A stretch of DNA of 64,000 bases from CABZJG01 sp902512685 (GCA_051201605.1 CP179201.1:3534001-3598000), one strand, 5' to 3'. Counted from the stretch's first letter, positions 32,890 to 43,476 are shown. Made by a program: numbers and translations. Notes: generated from the letters alone by a model not told the origin.

Positions 32890-35019
32890 CTAAGGCTCAC
32901 TTACGCTAGCTTGACCTCGGCGTAAACGGGCAACTGCGGCCACTTGCCCTTCTGCCTCAAGAACTGTTGTAACGGCGTGAAGTTGCTCAATGTCTCTTAG
33001 ATCAACATTCATGTTCAGACGATAGAAATCGGGATTTCTTTCAACAAATTCCAAGTCCGATATGTTTGCCAACTGCTCTCCAATCAAGGTGCAAATTCGC
33101 CCCAATACGCCTGCGTCATTGCTGATCGTCACATCCAAGGTCACCGGGTAAACTGCAGCGTGTTTTCCCGAATGCCAATGCAAATCCAACCAAAGATCTG
33201 GTTTGCTTTCATATTTCACCAAGACCTCACAATCAATTGTATGTACAGCAACACCCTGACCATGGGCGGCGATTCCAATGATCCGTTCGCCGGGAAGTGC
33301 TTGACAACATGGCGATCGATTAAAGGATTGCCCTGGAGCCAAACCAATCACAGCGCGGCGGCTATCAACTAAAGGTTGCTGGTCGGATGCTAATTCAGGA
33401 TAAACTGAATGAACAACATCGCGGGACCGAAGTTCAGCGCTTCCCAGTCTTGCCAATAGCTCATCTTTGTTAGGAATACGCATTTTCTTAGCCGCGGTTG
33501 AGAGTGCCTTATCTGTTGCCTTTTTTCCTACATGTTCAAAGGCAGCGCGCGCCAATTCCTGTCCCATCACAATATGCTTTTGTTTGTCAGCCTCACGCAA
33601 AGCGCGCCTAATAGCCGTCTTGGCCTTTCCAGTTTCGGCCATTTCTAACCAAGTTACCTGGGGATTTTGACCTTGCGCTGTAATCACTTCGATAGATTGT
33701 CCATTTCTTAATCTCGTCCACAACGGAACTCTTAGTCCATCAACTTTTGCGCCAACACATCTGTTGCCGATCCGTGTGTGAATTGCATAGGCAAAATCTA
33801 TTGGCGTAGCGCCTTTTGGCAATTTTATAACATCGCCCTTGGGGGTGAAGCAGAATACCTTATCAGTATACATCTCAAGCTTCACAGCTTCGAGAAACGC
33901 ATCATGATCTTCTTCTGCATCAAATTGTTCAATTAATGACTTGATCCAATCATAGGGATCAACTGTGAAGGGATTTTCACTGCGCACACCATCGCGATAA
34001 GACCAATGTGCGGCCACACCACTTTCCGCTACATCATGCATCTGTTGAGTGCGAATTTGAACTTCAACACGTTTTCCATCACGGCCCGAAACAGTGGTAT
34101 GAATAGACCTATAACCATTTGATTTTGGCTGGCTAATATAATCTTTAAACCGTCCGGGAACAGCGCGCCAACGCCGATGAATAATCCCGAGTATTCGGTA
34201 GCAATCTGCTTCATTAATAGCGATTATTCGAAAGCCGTAAATGTCGGATAGGCGAGAGAAGGCCAATCCTTTTTCCTGCATCTTCCGCCAAATTGAATAG
34301 GGTTTCTTTGCGCGCCCAATAACCTTAGCCCCGATACCCGCGGTTCTAAGTTCTTCGTTCATGTCCCCTGTTATCCGATCAACCACATCTCCGGTTTCTT
34401 TTTGCAATGTAATGAAGCGCCGCATAATTGATGCGCGACCCTCAGGGTTAAGAACTTTAAAAGATAGATCTTCAAGGTCTTCTCGAATTGATTGCATCCC
34501 CATGCGCCCTGCAAGCGGGGCAAAAATATCCATGGTCTCACGGGCCTTTTGGGCCTGTTTTTCAGTGGCCATCGATCGTATGGTGCGCATATTGTGCAAC
34601 CTGTCAGCCAACTTAACCAAAATAACCCGCATATCTTGGGCAATTGCCATCAATAACTTGCGTATATTTTCAGCTTCTTTGGTTTCAGTAGAACTCAGTT
34701 GCATCTTGGTCAACTTGGTCACACCGTCAACCAGCTTTGCGATCTCTGGTGAAAAGTTGTTGGATATTTCTTGCTTTGTTGAACCGGTATCTTCGATGGT
34801 GTCGTGCAACAGAGCCGTAATGATGCTGGCATCATCCAACTTTTGTTCGCTCAAAATAATTGCGACGGCCAATGGATGCGAAAAATAGGGCTCGCCTGAC
34901 TTACGTAATTGCCCGTGATGTTTGTTCTTTGAATACTCATGGGCCGCGATAATCATCGCGCTATTCGATTTTGGATTGTACTTACTAACTCTGGCTGCAA
35001 GGTCTTCAGCAGTAATCAT
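32890..35019 (-). CDS. rsh: Bifunctional (p)ppGpp synthetase/hydrolase (RelA/SpoT homologue)
   Basis: 709 residues. An N-terminal HD hydrolase domain (SHPLAVAIIL, LHDTIEDT at about 71-78) is followed by the synthetase domain (RLSDIYGFRIIAINEADCY, SNGYRSIHTTV), then TGS (VFCFTPKGDVIKLPKGATPIDFAYAIHT, split here by ordinary residues) and a C-terminal ACT domain. It makes and degrades the stringent-response alarmone. Both catalytic halves look intact. It follows rpoZ with 22 bases between, a widespread linkage. Confidence 0.96.
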   Translation of the reverse strand: MITAEDLAARVSKYNPKSNSAMIIAAHEYSKNKHHGQLRKSGEPYFSHPLAVAIILSEQKLDDASIITALLHDTIEDTGSTKQEISNNFSPEIAKLVDGVTKLTKMQLSSTETKEAENIRKLLMAIAQDMRVILVKLADRLHNMRTIRSMATEKQAQKARETMDIFAPLAGRMGMQSIREDLEDLSFKVLNPEGRASIMRRFITLQKETGDVVDRITGDMNEELRTAGIGAKVIGRAKKPYSIWRKMQEKGLAFSRLSDIYGFRIIAINEADCYRILGIIHRRWRAVPGRFKDYISQPKSNGYRSIHTTVSGRDGKRVEVQIRTQQMHDVAESGVAAHWSYRDGVRSENPFTVDPYDWIKSLIEQFDAEEDHDAFLEAVKLEMYTDKVFCFTPKGDVIKLPKGATPIDFAYAIHTRIGNRCVGAKVDGLRVPLWTRLRNGQSIEVITAQGQNPQVTWLEMAETGKAKTAIRRALREADKQKHIVMGQELARAAFEHVGKKATDKALSTAAKKMRIPNKDELLARLGSAELRSRDVVHSVYPELASDQQPLVDSRRAVIGLAPGQSFNRSPCCQALPGERIIGIAAHGQGVAVHTIDCEVLVKYESKPDLWLDLHWHSGKHAAVYPVTLDVTISNDAGVLGRICTLIGEQLANISDLEFVERNPDFYRLNMNVDLRDIEQLHAVTTVLEAEGQVAAVARLRRGQASVSEP

Positions 35020-35041
35020 ATGCTAAAACCTTACACTGGAT

Positions 35042-35392
35042 TTATCCTTGGCCTTGCGCCGCCATCAATGCCCGCAAAAGCTTTTCCTCTGACATGTCAT
35101 CTTCAAGTGGCTTATCAGCTTCGCCACTCATCAAAATCGCCATGGAATCATCTTCAGGCTCATCAACTTCGATTTGAGTTTGGTTTGATTCGATCAAACG
35201 TTCTCTAAGAGTGTCCGCTGACTGGGTTTCATCGGCGATTTCGCGTAGAGAAACCACTGGATTTTTGTCATTGTCACGATCAACCGTCAATGGCGACCCT
35301 GATGAAATCTCACGAGCGCGGTGCGATGCTAGCATCACCAACTCAAATCGGTTAGGAACTTTATCCACACAGTCTTCAACCGTCACTCTTGC
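35042..35392 (-). CDS. rpoZ: RNA polymerase omega subunit
   Basis: 116 residues from the ATG at 35392 (GGAGAAGACA upstream; the upstream in-frame start at 35407 lacks a site). Omega motif [20 protein letters not shown] with [10 protein letters not shown] follows. Omega helps assembly of the polymerase. The acidic C-terminal extension (after about residue 65) is typical of alphaproteobacteria. First gene of the leftward block leading to recO. Confidence 0.95.
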   Translation of the reverse strand, partial: ARVTVEDCVDKVPNRFELVMLASHRAREISSGSPLTVDRDNDKNPVVSLREIADETQSADTLRERLIESNQTQIEVDEPEDDSMAILMSGEADKPLEDDMSEEKLLRALMAAQGQG

Positions 35393-35472
35393 CATTGTCT
35401 TCTCCAAACTAAAAGCACTTAGAAAAAGCGGTTCTAAGCCCCGTTACGGAAAATTACAAGCCTATAATGACA

Positions 35473-36042
35473 TTACTTCAATGACATTACTTCTAATTCA
35501 TCACGCTGGGAAACCGGCAAAGAGAAAAACATCTCTTCTACAGTCTTTTCAAGTGCAGGGTGACGCCATTCGGGGGCAACATCCATCAAAGGGCCCAGAA
35601 CAAATGCACGCTCCTGAAGTCTAGGGTGGGGCAAAATAAGGTGTTCTGGAACACATCTTTGTTGCATGTCAGCATCCAAACTTCGCCACTTTTTGAAAGT
35701 ACATTGATCAGGCAGAACCAGATCACCATAGCTGAGCAGATCCATATCTAATGTACGACTACCCCATCTTTTTTGGCGAACTCTACCTGAGTTTGCTTCT
35801 AGCTCATGAAATATCAATAACAATTGGTCTGGCGCTATCTTAGTATTTATCATCAAAGCTGCATTCACAAAGTCTGGCCCTGCGCCCTTTGGAAACGATG
35901 GTGTTTTGAACAAGCGGCTCGCCTTAATAATTTTCAAATCATATTTTACCAATTCTGATATTGACCTTAAAACTAGATCGGCCGGAGTATTGCCCTCCCA
36001 TTCTTGGTTGCTACCCAGCGCAACCAGACAATTTTTACCCAT
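35473..36042 (-). CDS. folK: Hydroxymethyl-dihydropterin pyrophosphokinase (FolK)
   Basis: 189 residues from the ATG at 36042 (CLVALGSNQEWEGN follows; longer in-frame starts reach 36096). HPPK signature KRWGSRTLDMDLLSYGD near the middle, and LPHPRLQERAFVLGPL later. It pyrophosphorylates 6-hydroxymethyl-dihydropterin in folate synthesis. It stands between rpoZ and the divergent NYN gene. Confidence 0.95.
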   Translation of the reverse strand: MGKNCLVALGSNQEWEGNTPADLVLRSISELVKYDLKIIKASRLFKTPSFPKGAGPDFVNAALMINTKIAPDQLLLIFHELEANSGRVRQKRWGSRTLDMDLLSYGDLVLPDQCTFKKWRSLDADMQQRCVPEHLILPHPRLQERAFVLGPLMDVAPEWRHPALEKTVEEMFFSLPVSQRDELEVMSLK

Positions 36043-36179
36043 ATGGATCAAAATAACATCCTCTTGGTCCAAAAGCATCCCTTGCGAGAAACCCAAAAAT
36101 GCTTAGTTTACCCTAACTCTCTGCCAACTTCGAATTTACTCACAGATGATAGGCAGGTGTGTATTTGAAAGGAATATAA

Positions 36180-36743
36180 ATGTTTTACAAGGACGAACGG
36201 CTTGCGCTGTTCATCGATGGCTCGAACCTTTATGCAGCCGCAAAATCCCTAGGGTTCGACATTGACTACAAACTTCTCCGAACAGAATTTATGCGTCGTG
36301 GTAAAATGCTCAGAGCGTTTTATTATACGGCTTTGCTGGATAACGAAGAATACTCACCCATAAGGCCGCTTGTTGATTGGTTAAACTATAATGGTTTCAC
36401 AATGGTCACCAAGGCAGCCAAAGAATACACCGACAGCCAAGGCCGCCGAAAAGTCAAAGGCAACATGGACATTGAGCTGACAGTTAACGCTATGGAATTG
36501 GCGCCCCATGTGGATCACATTGTGTTATTTTCAGGAGATGGCGATTTCCGCCCACTTGTTGAAAGTCTACAGCGCAAGGGTGTTAGGGTGTCAGTTGTAT
36601 CAACAATTCGTAGCCAACCACCGATGATTGCTGATGAATTGCGCCGTCAAGCGGACAATTTCATCGAATTGGATGGTCTACGCGATGTCGTTGGCAGACC
36701 GCCTCGAGAAGATTCTGAAATAGAACAAGAGTACGCTGTTTGA
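36180..36743 (+). CDS. NYN domain (LabA/DUF88) putative ribonuclease
   Basis: 187 residues. The NYN/PIN-like nuclease acids are visible: LFIDGSNLY near residue 12, KGNMDIELTVNAM (~100) and LFSGDGDFRPLVESL (~122). Proteins of this type are putative RNases in RNA processing; cellular targets are unknown. In many alphaproteobacteria it lies beside folK, as here. A strong terminator follows directly. Confidence 0.88.
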   Translation: MFYKDERLALFIDGSNLYAAAKSLGFDIDYKLLRTEFMRRGKMLRAFYYTALLDNEEYSPIRPLVDWLNYNGFTMVTKAAKEYTDSQGRRKVKGNMDIELTVNAMELAPHVDHIVLFSGDGDFRPLVESLQRKGVRVSVVSTIRSQPPMIADELRRQADNFIELDGLRDVVGRPPREDSEIEQEYAV

Positions 36744-36750
36744 TCTAGTC

Positions 36751-36785
36751 TTGCCTCCTCTGTAGTTCAGAGGAGGCAACTTTTT
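36751..36785 (+). terminator. Rho-independent terminator after the NYN gene
   Basis: A perfect 12-bp stem TTGCCTCCTCTG / CAGAGGAGGCAA with a 5-base loop (36751-36779) is followed by C and five T. Confidence 0.93.
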
Positions 36786-36981
36786 GCTCTACAAAAGAAC
36801 TTTTGTATATTTAATTTTCTATCCATGGCAAAGATAAAATAATAAAATTTTATCGAGTACCGGTGGAAATATAATACCAGTCAGCTAAAATAATTTAGCA
36901 AGAGTAGAACTTATCGACCTCTGATTTCTAAGTCATGAACACAAAACTATATAGCCGTTTCGATATTGTATTTGTAGAGTG

Positions 36982-36987
36982 TATAAT
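36982..36987 (+). promoter_or_regulatory. Possible -10 box upstream of ispH
   Basis: A perfect TATAAT lies 58 bases before the ispH start in a 259-base AT-rich gap (36787-37045) with no gene. No convincing -35 is found at the right distance, so confidence is low. The gap also has a 7-bp inverted repeat near 36791-36806. Confidence 0.3.
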
Positions 36988-37045
36988 TACTTCGTAAAAC
37001 GTGCTTCAAGCCCCAAGAGATTGGGGTCGAACAAACGGAGAAACT

Positions 37046-37999
37046 ATGTCGCTTCCATCGCTGCAATTGTATCTGGCAGCCCCGCGTGGATTTTGCGCGG
37101 GCGTTGATCGCGCTATACAAATTGTAGATATGGCTTTGGAAAAATGGGGCGCACCAGTCTATGTGCGGCATGAAATTGTACACAATAAATTTGTCGTTGA
37201 TAGCTTAAGGCGGAAGGGCGCCATATTTGTAGACGAATTAGAACAGTGCCCTGATGATCGGCCTGTCATTTTTTCAGCCCATGGTGTGCCAAAAGCTGTG
37301 CCTGCAGCAGCAGCCAAACGGGACATGGTCTATGTAGATGCCACTTGCCCTTTGGTAAGCAAAGTTCACATAGAGGCAGATCGACATTATAAAGCAGGGC
37401 TTCAAATAATCATGATCGGCCACGACGGTCATCCGGAAACAATTGGTACGATGGGACAACTTCCAAAAGGAGAAGTTCTTTTGGTTGAAACTGCAAAAGA
37501 TGTATCAGATTTAATCGTCCGAGACCCCCAAAAATTGGCCTATGTAACGCAAACAACCTTGTCTATTGATGATACTGCCGCGGTTGTTTCTGAATTAACC
37601 AAAAAGTTTCCTGCTATTGTTGGCCCGCATAAAGAAGACATATGTTATGCAACAACCAATCGGCAACTGGCGGTGAAAAAAATTGCGCCCCAAGTTGATG
37701 CATTAATTGTTGTCGGCGCGCCTAATTCATCAAATTCAAAAAGGCTTGTAGAAGTGGCTTCAAAGGCCGGTTGTCATTATGCACAGTTGGTTCAGCGAGC
37801 AAGTGAACTGGATTGGCGCTCATTAGAAAATATACGCTCTGTCGGTGTAACCGCTGGCGCCTCTGCACCAGAATTGCTTGTAAATGAAGTTGTCGAAGCA
37901 TTCCAAGAACGCTTTTCAGTGAACATTGAAAAGATCAAGATCGCCCAAGAAAACATCAGCTTTAAGGTGCCAAAAATTTTAAGAGAGCCCCGGACTTAG
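37046..37999 (+). CDS. ispH: 4-hydroxy-3-methylbut-2-enyl diphosphate reductase
   Basis: 317 residues from the ATG at 37046 (GGAG five bases upstream; the longer frame from 37001 has no conserved residues). Three conserved cluster Cys are seen in [19 protein letters not shown] and [10 protein letters not shown], with HGVPK and [13 protein letters not shown] motifs. IspH makes IPP and DMAPP in the last step of the MEP isoprenoid pathway using a [4Fe-4S] cluster. Confidence 0.97.
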   Translation: MSLPSLQLYLAAPRGFCAGVDRAIQIVDMALEKWGAPVYVRHEIVHNKFVVDSLRRKGAIFVDELEQCPDDRPVIFSAHGVPKAVPAAAAKRDMVYVDATCPLVSKVHIEADRHYKAGLQIIMIGHDGHPETIGTMGQLPKGEVLLVETAKDVSDLIVRDPQKLAYVTQTTLSIDDTAAVVSELTKKFPAIVGPHKEDICYATTNRQLAVKKIAPQVDALIVVGAPNSSNSKRLVEVASKAGCHYAQLVQRASELDWRSLENIRSVGVTAGASAPELLVNEVVEAFQERFSVNIEKIKIAQENISFKVPKILREPRT

Positions 38000-38057
38000 T
38001 TTGAAAACACACCAATTTTAATTAGATGTAGTTTTTTCAGGCGAGAGGAAAAAATTC

Positions 38058-38510
38058 ATGACTGAAATCCCCCGACCGGCATTACTTCTTGGCTTAGCTG
38101 GTGTTTTGCCCTTTGGTTGGGGCGTTCTGACCATGCAAATTGATGCACTGTCGCACTTTACACTGGCTTTTGCAGGATCACGCTTTATTGGGCCCTCTGT
38201 TCAACTGTTTTATGGTGCCGTAATCTTATCTTTCATGTCTGGAGTTTTGTGGGGGTTTTCAACAAATTTAAAGGGTAAATTCTCAATAGTGGGATACTCT
38301 CTTTCCGTTCTTCCTGCTCTTTGGGCCTTTTTTTCAGTAGGCGACAGACCCGAACAGACAGGCCAAAACCTGATCATTGGATTTCTTGGTCTTTTGGTAA
38401 TTGACTGGTTTTTTTGGTCTCGGAGCTTTACCCCGATTTGGTGGATGAAGCTTAGGATTTTTCTAACTTTTCTTGTTATACCTCTATTAGCTGTTGGAGT
38501 TTATCTATGA
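38058..38510 (+). CDS. DUF3429 membrane protein
   Basis: 150 residues with four or five membrane segments; matches DUF3429 (PRPALLLGLAGVLPFGWG, FYGAVILSFMSGVLWGF, FLGLLVIDWFFW). Function unknown. Its stop overlaps the next start by four bases, so it is co-translated with the methyltransferase. Probably in one unit with ispH upstream. Confidence 0.83.
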   Translation: MTEIPRPALLLGLAGVLPFGWGVLTMQIDALSHFTLAFAGSRFIGPSVQLFYGAVILSFMSGVLWGFSTNLKGKFSIVGYSLSVLPALWAFFSVGDRPEQTGQNLIIGFLGLLVIDWFFWSRSFTPIWWMKLRIFLTFLVIPLLAVGVYL

Positions 38511-39100
38511 AACCAGACGCCACAACGATTGATATTTATAACTCAAAGGCCAACGATTACACAAATCTATCTAAAGACGCTGACCAAGATATCCGTTTGG
38601 AAAATTTTGCCAAGGCCTTGCCTGCCAAAGCGCGCGTCCTTGATTATGGCTGTGGGCCAGGCACATCTGCGGCGTATTTCGCGGACCAAGGCATGGTCAC
38701 GCATGCATTTGATGCGTCAAAAGAAATGGTAAAATTAACCAGTCGCCATCCTTTGGTTAAAGTATGGCAAGCAGGATTTCACGAATTCAACGAAGTGGAT
38801 ACCTATGATGGGGTCTGGGCAAGTTTTTCTCTTCTGCATGCGCCACGCAGCGATATAGAGGGCTTGCTGGTAGCTATCCACAAAAGCCTTAAGGTCGGTG
38901 GCAAGTTTTGCCTTAGTGTCAAACTGGGGAAAGGCGAAGCACGCGATACACTTGGGCGCCTTTACACATATTATGAGCATAAAGAGCTTGAGAGATTGTT
39001 GAGAGCCACCAAATTTACCTGGGAAAATCATTTCAATGGCAGCGGGAAAGGCTTGGACGGCACTATTTCAAAATGGATTTCAGTTTTTGCGCATGCCTGA
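38507..39100 (+). CDS. SAM-dependent methyltransferase (class I)
   Basis: 197 residues with class I fold: motif [17 protein letters not shown] (about residues 44-59), motif II-like [12 protein letters not shown], and post-motif [17 protein letters not shown]. Substrate unknown; the sequence resembles Methyltransf_25-type proteins often annotated as ubiquinone-like or trans-aconitate methyltransferases. It overlaps the rnhA start by eight bases. Confidence 0.85.
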   Translation: MKPDATTIDIYNSKANDYTNLSKDADQDIRLENFAKALPAKARVLDYGCGPGTSAAYFADQGMVTHAFDASKEMVKLTSRHPLVKVWQAGFHEFNEVDTYDGVWASFSLLHAPRSDIEGLLVAIHKSLKVGGKFCLSVKLGKGEARDTLGRLYTYYEHKELERLLRATKFTWENHFNGSGKGLDGTISKWISVFAHA

Positions 39101-39554
39101 TTTGTTCGCATATACTGATGGTGCCTGTTCGGGTAACCCGGGCCCTGGTGGATGGGGTGTTTTACTACAAGCCAAAAAGCAAAAGGACGTTTTAAAAGAG
39201 CGAACTTTGCAAGGTGGCGCGGCGCAAACCACAAATAATCAAATGGAATTGATGGCAGCAATTCATGCCCTAGAGACACTTGAAAAACCAAGCGAAATAA
39301 CAATTGTAACAGATAGCATTTACGTCAAAAATGGCATCTCTCTCTGGCTAAAGAACTGGAAAAAAAATGGATGGCGAACGGCTGCGAAAAAGCCAGTTAA
39401 AAATGCTGAACTTTGGCAAAGATTGGACGCAGCCTGCGGGCCGCATAGAGTTGTTTGGCAATGGGTAAAAGGTCACGCTGGTCATCCTGAGAACGAGCGT
39501 GCGGATGCCTTAGCTCGGCAAGGTATGGCACCATTTAAAGATACCCCACCATAA
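39093..39554 (+). CDS. rnhA: Ribonuclease HI
   Basis: 153 residues from the ATG at 39093. Catalytic acids: D in [17 protein letters not shown] in [14 protein letters not shown] in [11 protein letters not shown] and a C-terminal D in NERADALAR. It degrades RNA in RNA-DNA hybrids. A longer frame (39036) is a shadow of the methyltransferase. Confidence 0.96.
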   Translation: MPDLFAYTDGACSGNPGPGGWGVLLQAKKQKDVLKERTLQGGAAQTTNNQMELMAAIHALETLEKPSEITIVTDSIYVKNGISLWLKNWKKNGWRTAAKKPVKNAELWQRLDAACGPHRVVWQWVKGHAGHPENERADALARQGMAPFKDTPP

Positions 39555-39623
39555 TCGGTAAAAATTTATATTTACGGCTCAGCTTTTGCTAATTTTCTTT
39601 TTGCCATTCTATGAATTCAAAAA

Positions 39624-39983
39624 TTATTTAACTGTGAAATCAGCGAAATCACCTTCGCCTTTATCAGACGTAAAACGGATTTTTTTTCCACTGCGTGAAA
39701 CTTGCTGGCAATTATAACCCAAGTTTCGTGATCCCCAGAATAAATCACGGCAAAAATAGCTATTTTCCCACGTCCAGTTCCCGGTAACGCTCAGCATTGC
39801 GGCGCGTCCAGTTATTTTGCCATCTTCGGTTACTTCAAGCCGAATAAGTGGCCGTTTTAAAGTTTTATCCTTCAACGCCGCTATAAATGCGTTTTCGTCC
39901 TTAATGACTAGGTACTCTGACCAGGCACCAGAAGAGGCAAAGCAAAACAGAAAAACGTAAAAGAAAAATGATACTATTCGCAT
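39624..39983 (-). CDS. Small secreted protein next to dapB
   Basis: 119 residues from the ATG at 39983, with an N-terminal signal peptide (RIVSFFFYVFLFCFASSGAWS) and no lipobox. The mature part includes KRPLIRLEVTEDGKITGRA, WTWENSYFCRDLFWGSRNLGYNCQQ (two Cys that could pair) and RFTSDKGEGDFADF. It resembles short proteins that databases of Rhodobacteraceae have labelled dihydrodipicolinate reductase, apparently because of the neighbouring dapB; nothing in the sequence supports that activity. Function unknown; periplasmic location likely. Confidence 0.75.
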   Translation of the reverse strand: MRIVSFFFYVFLFCFASSGAWSEYLVIKDENAFIAALKDKTLKRPLIRLEVTEDGKITGRAAMLSVTGNWTWENSYFCRDLFWGSRNLGYNCQQVSRSGKKIRFTSDKGEGDFADFTVK

Positions 39984-40035
39984 GCGCAAAGACCCCAAAA
40001 AATCCTGCCATAGCTTTAGATATTACTCTACTGGA

Positions 40036-40848
40036 CTAAGACAACCCAAGAACATCAAACATTGTATATTCACCCGGCGGTTTTCCTTGACCCCACAGAG
40101 CTGCTTTAAGAGCCCCGCGGGCAAAAACAGACCGGTCCGTGGCAATATGGCGAAGATGTATACGTTCACCTGTTGCTGCAAACATCACATCATGTTCGCC
40201 AACGATATCACCGCCGCGTACAGATACAAATCCGATATCACCGGTCTTTCTGCGTCCAACGATCCCGTTTCGATTGACATCTGTGACATCTTTTAGGGAA
40301 ACACCACGACCATCTGCTGCCGCCTCGCCCAGCATCAGGGCTGTGCCTGAAGGTGCATCAACTTTTTGATTGTGGTGCGCTTCAATAATCTCGATATCAA
40401 AATCATCATCCAAAGCTTCTGAAACTAATTTGGTTAATTTCGCCAATAAGTTTACGCCAAGTGACATATTGCCAGCTCTGATGATTGTCGCATGGTGAGC
40501 CGCTCTTGCAATTTTTTCAAAATGTTTGTCCTCCATGCCTGTGGTGCCAATCACGTGCACAATGCGGGCCTGCGCAGCCAGTGCAGCAAATTCAACCGTC
40601 GCCTCCGGAGACGTGAAATCAATCACGCAGTCAGCTTTAGAAAACGAGGAGAGCGGGTCTTCTTCAACCGTTACACCAATTTCTGCCATCCCCATTGTAA
40701 GACCGATATCTTGTCCAAGCCAGGGATGCCCTGAGCGTTCAATAGCCCCAACCAATGCCAGCCGGTCAGATTGGGCAATGGTATTGATCAGCATTTGGCC
40801 CATTCGGCCAGAAGCGCCTGTGATAACAACGCCAATTGGATCGGACAT
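40036..40848 (-). CDS. dapB: 4-hydroxy-tetrahydrodipicolinate reductase
   Basis: 270 residues from the ATG at 40848 ([17 protein letters not shown] follows); longer in-frame starts reach 40908. NAD(P)-binding [23 protein letters not shown], catalytic [13 protein letters not shown] and the C-terminal [13 protein letters not shown] region are all present. It performs the DapB step of lysine and diaminopimelate synthesis. Divergent from rbfA across about 88 bases. Confidence 0.96.
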   Translation of the reverse strand: MSDPIGVVITGASGRMGQMLINTIAQSDRLALVGAIERSGHPWLGQDIGLTMGMAEIGVTVEEDPLSSFSKADCVIDFTSPEATVEFAALAAQARIVHVIGTTGMEDKHFEKIARAAHHATIIRAGNMSLGVNLLAKLTKLVSEALDDDFDIEIIEAHHNQKVDAPSGTALMLGEAAADGRGVSLKDVTDVNRNGIVGRRKTGDIGFVSVRGGDIVGEHDVMFAATGERIHLRHIATDRSVFARGALKAALWGQGKPPGEYTMFDVLGLS

Positions 40849-40936
40849 AACGAAGAACTCCATTTTACAAGTCTTTTCTGTCTTTACGCCACTCGAGCGG
40901 CTTGGCAAAGCCCAATCAAGCGCGTAGAGAAAACTT

Positions 40937-41335
40937 ATGGCAAAGAATAAGTTTTATAACGGCCCAGGTCCATCCCAACGCCAATTGCGTGTTGGTGAGC
41001 TTATCAGGCGTACTTTATCGGAAGTTTTGGCACGCGGCGACATACATGATCCGGAACTTAATCGGATTTCAGTCACAGTAGGTGAAGTCAGCGCATCCCC
41101 AGATCTAAAGGTTGCGACGGCCTATGTATGCCCTTTGGGTGGGCAAGGCGGCGACAATTTGATTGCACTGCTTGCCAAAAATAAATGGGAAATCCGCAGG
41201 GCAATTTCCAAAGAACTAACGTTGAAGTACACACCTGATCTTAGGTTTCGATTGGATGAAACCTTTGACCGCATGGATGAGACACGCCGGCTTTTTTCAC
41301 AAGACGCGGTGCGGCAAGACTTGGATAACGAATGA
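40937..41335 (+). CDS. rbfA: Ribosome-binding factor A
   Basis: 132 residues, typical Rbf[45 protein letters not shown] (strand-helix core) and [17 protein letters not shown]. It binds 16S rRNA near helix 1 during cold-responsive 30S maturation. Its stop overlaps the next start by four bases. Confidence 0.95.
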   Translation: MAKNKFYNGPGPSQRQLRVGELIRRTLSEVLARGDIHDPELNRISVTVGEVSASPDLKVATAYVCPLGGQGGDNLIALLAKNKWEIRRAISKELTLKYTPDLRFRLDETFDRMDETRRLFSQDAVRQDLDNE

Positions 41336-42066
41336 TCCGTAGCCTTGCGCTGATTTTCTTATTAGCAGCCCCAGTTTATGGGCTCGAATGCAAAAATGAC
41401 CAATTTGAAGATATTCCGTTCGCGATTTGTAGTGCCAACATCAAAAAAGATGACATAAGAATTTTTCTTCGAAATGATAACGATGATATCTTTGGTAGCT
41501 TTCAAACACTGAATGCAGATCTAAAAAGCCAAAGCATAACCTTAGGCTTCGCCATGAATGGTGGCATGTTCAGGCCAGACCTGAGCCCAGTGGGGCTTTA
41601 TATTGAAAATGGTAAAGTATTGCGCAAAACAGTTTCTCGGGCAGGGCCTGGGAATTTTGGGATGTTGCCCAATGGTATTTTTTGTATCACGCCACACTCG
41701 GTAGAAGTTATAGAAACCATTGCTTTTACGAAAACCAAACCAAACTGCCTGTTTGCCACTCAATCCGGTCCTATGTTGGTTGTTGATGGAAAATTACACC
41801 CAAAATTCCTTCCCGACAGCTCATCTCGATTTATTAGAAATGGTGTTGGAACATCGCATGAAGGCCAATGGGCCCACTTTGTAATAACAAATCGGCCGAT
41901 CATATTTCACCAGTTTGCCAGGTTGTTCAAAGATCATCTTGGGCTGAATTCAGCTTTATACTTGGATGGGAACATTTCCCAGATGTATGCGCCACTCATT
42001 AACCGGGTGGGCCATGGTCGATCTTTGGGCCCAATTATTGGCGTTGTTTCCCCGGCAGATCACTAA
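41332..42066 (+). CDS. Secreted phosphodiester glycosidase-family protein
   Basis: 244 residues with a signal peptide ([13 protein letters not shown]) and a NAGPA/phosphodiester-glycosidase fold ([65 protein letters not shown]). In this fold Asp and Asn/Gly-rich motifs form the active site, but the bacterial substrates are unknown. It overlaps rbfA and is probably in the same transcript. Confidence 0.83.
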   Translation: MIRSLALIFLLAAPVYGLECKNDQFEDIPFAICSANIKKDDIRIFLRNDNDDIFGSFQTLNADLKSQSITLGFAMNGGMFRPDLSPVGLYIENGKVLRKTVSRAGPGNFGMLPNGIFCITPHSVEVIETIAFTKTKPNCLFATQSGPMLVVDGKLHPKFLPDSSSRFIRNGVGTSHEGQWAHFVITNRPIIFHQFARLFKDHLGLNSALYLDGNISQMYAPLINRVGHGRSLGPIIGVVSPADH

Positions 42067-42102
42067 TATGAACTGCCGGAAAAAACACAACTAAACAGCG
42101 GT

Positions 42103-42561
42103 TTAGTTTATTGATGTTCCATCAATCATGGCAGAGCCCGAAGATGCAATTTCTATCCGACGGGGCTTTAACGCCTCGGGCACTTCTCGCTTAAGGTCAA
42201 TGTTAAGCATGCCATCCACGTGACTTGCCGCCGTAACCCGTACGTGATCGGCTAAATCAAACTTGCGCTCAAAGCTTCGTGTCGCAATGCCGCGATGTAA
42301 ATAGCTTTTCACATCTTTAGTCTCAGACTTTCTAGCCGATACGACCAAAGCGCTTTCCTTGACTTCAACGGTTAGATCGTTTTCAGAAAATCCTGCGACA
42401 GCAATTGAAATGCGATAGGCGTCATCATCTGTTTTTTCGATGTTATAGGGTGGATAGGTTGTGTTTGAGCTATCAGCTGACGAAACACGGTCTATCAAAT
42501 CAGCGATTTGATCAAATCCAACGGTGGCGCGATAAAGTGGTGAAAAGTCAAAATGTCTCAT
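42103..42561 (-). CDS. Small heat-shock protein Hsp20
   Basis: 152 residues from the ATG at 42561, with an excellent GGAGG six bases upstream; the longer start at 42573 would use the ribosome site itself. Alpha-crystallin core DAYRISIAVAGFSENDLTVEVKES, then LHRGIATRSFERKFDLADHV and GMLNIDLKREVPE. IbpA-like holdase for unfolded proteins. I did not find a clear ROSE-type element in its leader. Confidence 0.93.
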   Translation of the reverse strand: MRHFDFSPLYRATVGFDQIADLIDRVSSADSSNTTYPPYNIEKTDDDAYRISIAVAGFSENDLTVEVKESALVVSARKSETKDVKSYLHRGIATRSFERKFDLADHVRVTAASHVDGMLNIDLKREVPEALKPRRIEIASSGSAMIDGTSIN

Positions 42562-42729
42562 GGGGTCCTCCATTGAGCGACAAAAGTTGTACCTGTCTCT
42601 TTAGACCAGGCGGTAAATTACGAGCCCAACTGTGGCGCTCGCCCAAAAGAGATGGGTAATAAATAGTAATTTTACAAGATTATGCGTGTTAATATATTGT
42701 CAGAAATAATAATTTGGGTTGCTCTACTT

Positions 42730-43476
42730 TCAATCGCTTTGCAACGCACTTTCATTACTCAAAGCGTTTTTAAGCCGGCTTAATGACGGTTCAAGCAAGG
42801 GGCCAAAAACCACTCTGCCCTGAGCTGTTTGTACCACGGCAGATACGATTGCTACAATAATCGCTCCTTGTTCGGAAAAATAGAAAACCGGAGCGCCCGA
42901 GGCCCCAAAGTCCACATCGCAGTTCAGTGAAAGTATATCTTCTGTCTGGTCAGAAATATCACAACTACTTTGAATTGACGGCGCATTTATCCGGCCCAGC
43001 GCATATGAAACAACGGCCACCGATCTTTGGTTATTAGGGAGCGCGGCAATTGCAAAAGGTTGAACTGAGTGTTTTCTTATGGGGTGTAAGAGCTTTAGCA
43101 AAGCAACATCATTCCTAACATTTTCCATTTTTGGTGTATTTGGCACAAGATAATCTGGAAAAGTTACCGACTTTGCGATCGCGCTATATGCCTCGGCTCG
43201 TCCGTTTCGCCAACCCGCCTGAAATTCCAAATGACCAAGGTCAAGAAGTTCTCCGGTGTTGAGATCATATACACAGTGCGATGCGGTCAATATCAAATCT
43301 GGCGCAACGAGCGTTGCAGTGCAAAAGCCTTGGCCATTTTGGTAAGAGAGCCTTCCGACAGCCATCCAGTCACGGCCCTGGTCCAAGGTTTCCAAACTGG
43401 TAAGGGAGCTTGTGTCTGCCAGCGATTCGGCAACCCAAAATATCTGCAAAAAAATCGCTAGAAAAAATCGCACCAA
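42730..43476 (-). CDS. Secreted trypsin-like serine protease
   Basis: 248 residues with a signal peptide (FFLAIFLQIFWVAESLA) and chymotrypsin-fold catalytic residues: His in LTASHCV, Asp in NDVALLKL and Ser in DFGASGAPVF (GxSG). Cys in FCTATL and ASHC can pair. The Asp-Phe before the Ser motif differs from GDSGGP of trypsin, as in many bacterial V8-like or S1 members. Probably periplasmic. Confidence 0.9.
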   Translation of the reverse strand: MVRFFLAIFLQIFWVAESLADTSSLTSLETLDQGRDWMAVGRLSYQNGQGFCTATLVAPDLILTASHCVYDLNTGELLDLGHLEFQAGWRNGRAEAYSAIAKSVTFPDYLVPNTPKMENVRNDVALLKLLHPIRKHSVQPFAIAALPNNQRSVAVVSYALGRINAPSIQSSCDISDQTEDILSLNCDVDFGASGAPVFYFSEQGAIIVAIVSAVVQTAQGRVVFGPLLEPSLSRLKNALSNESALQSD

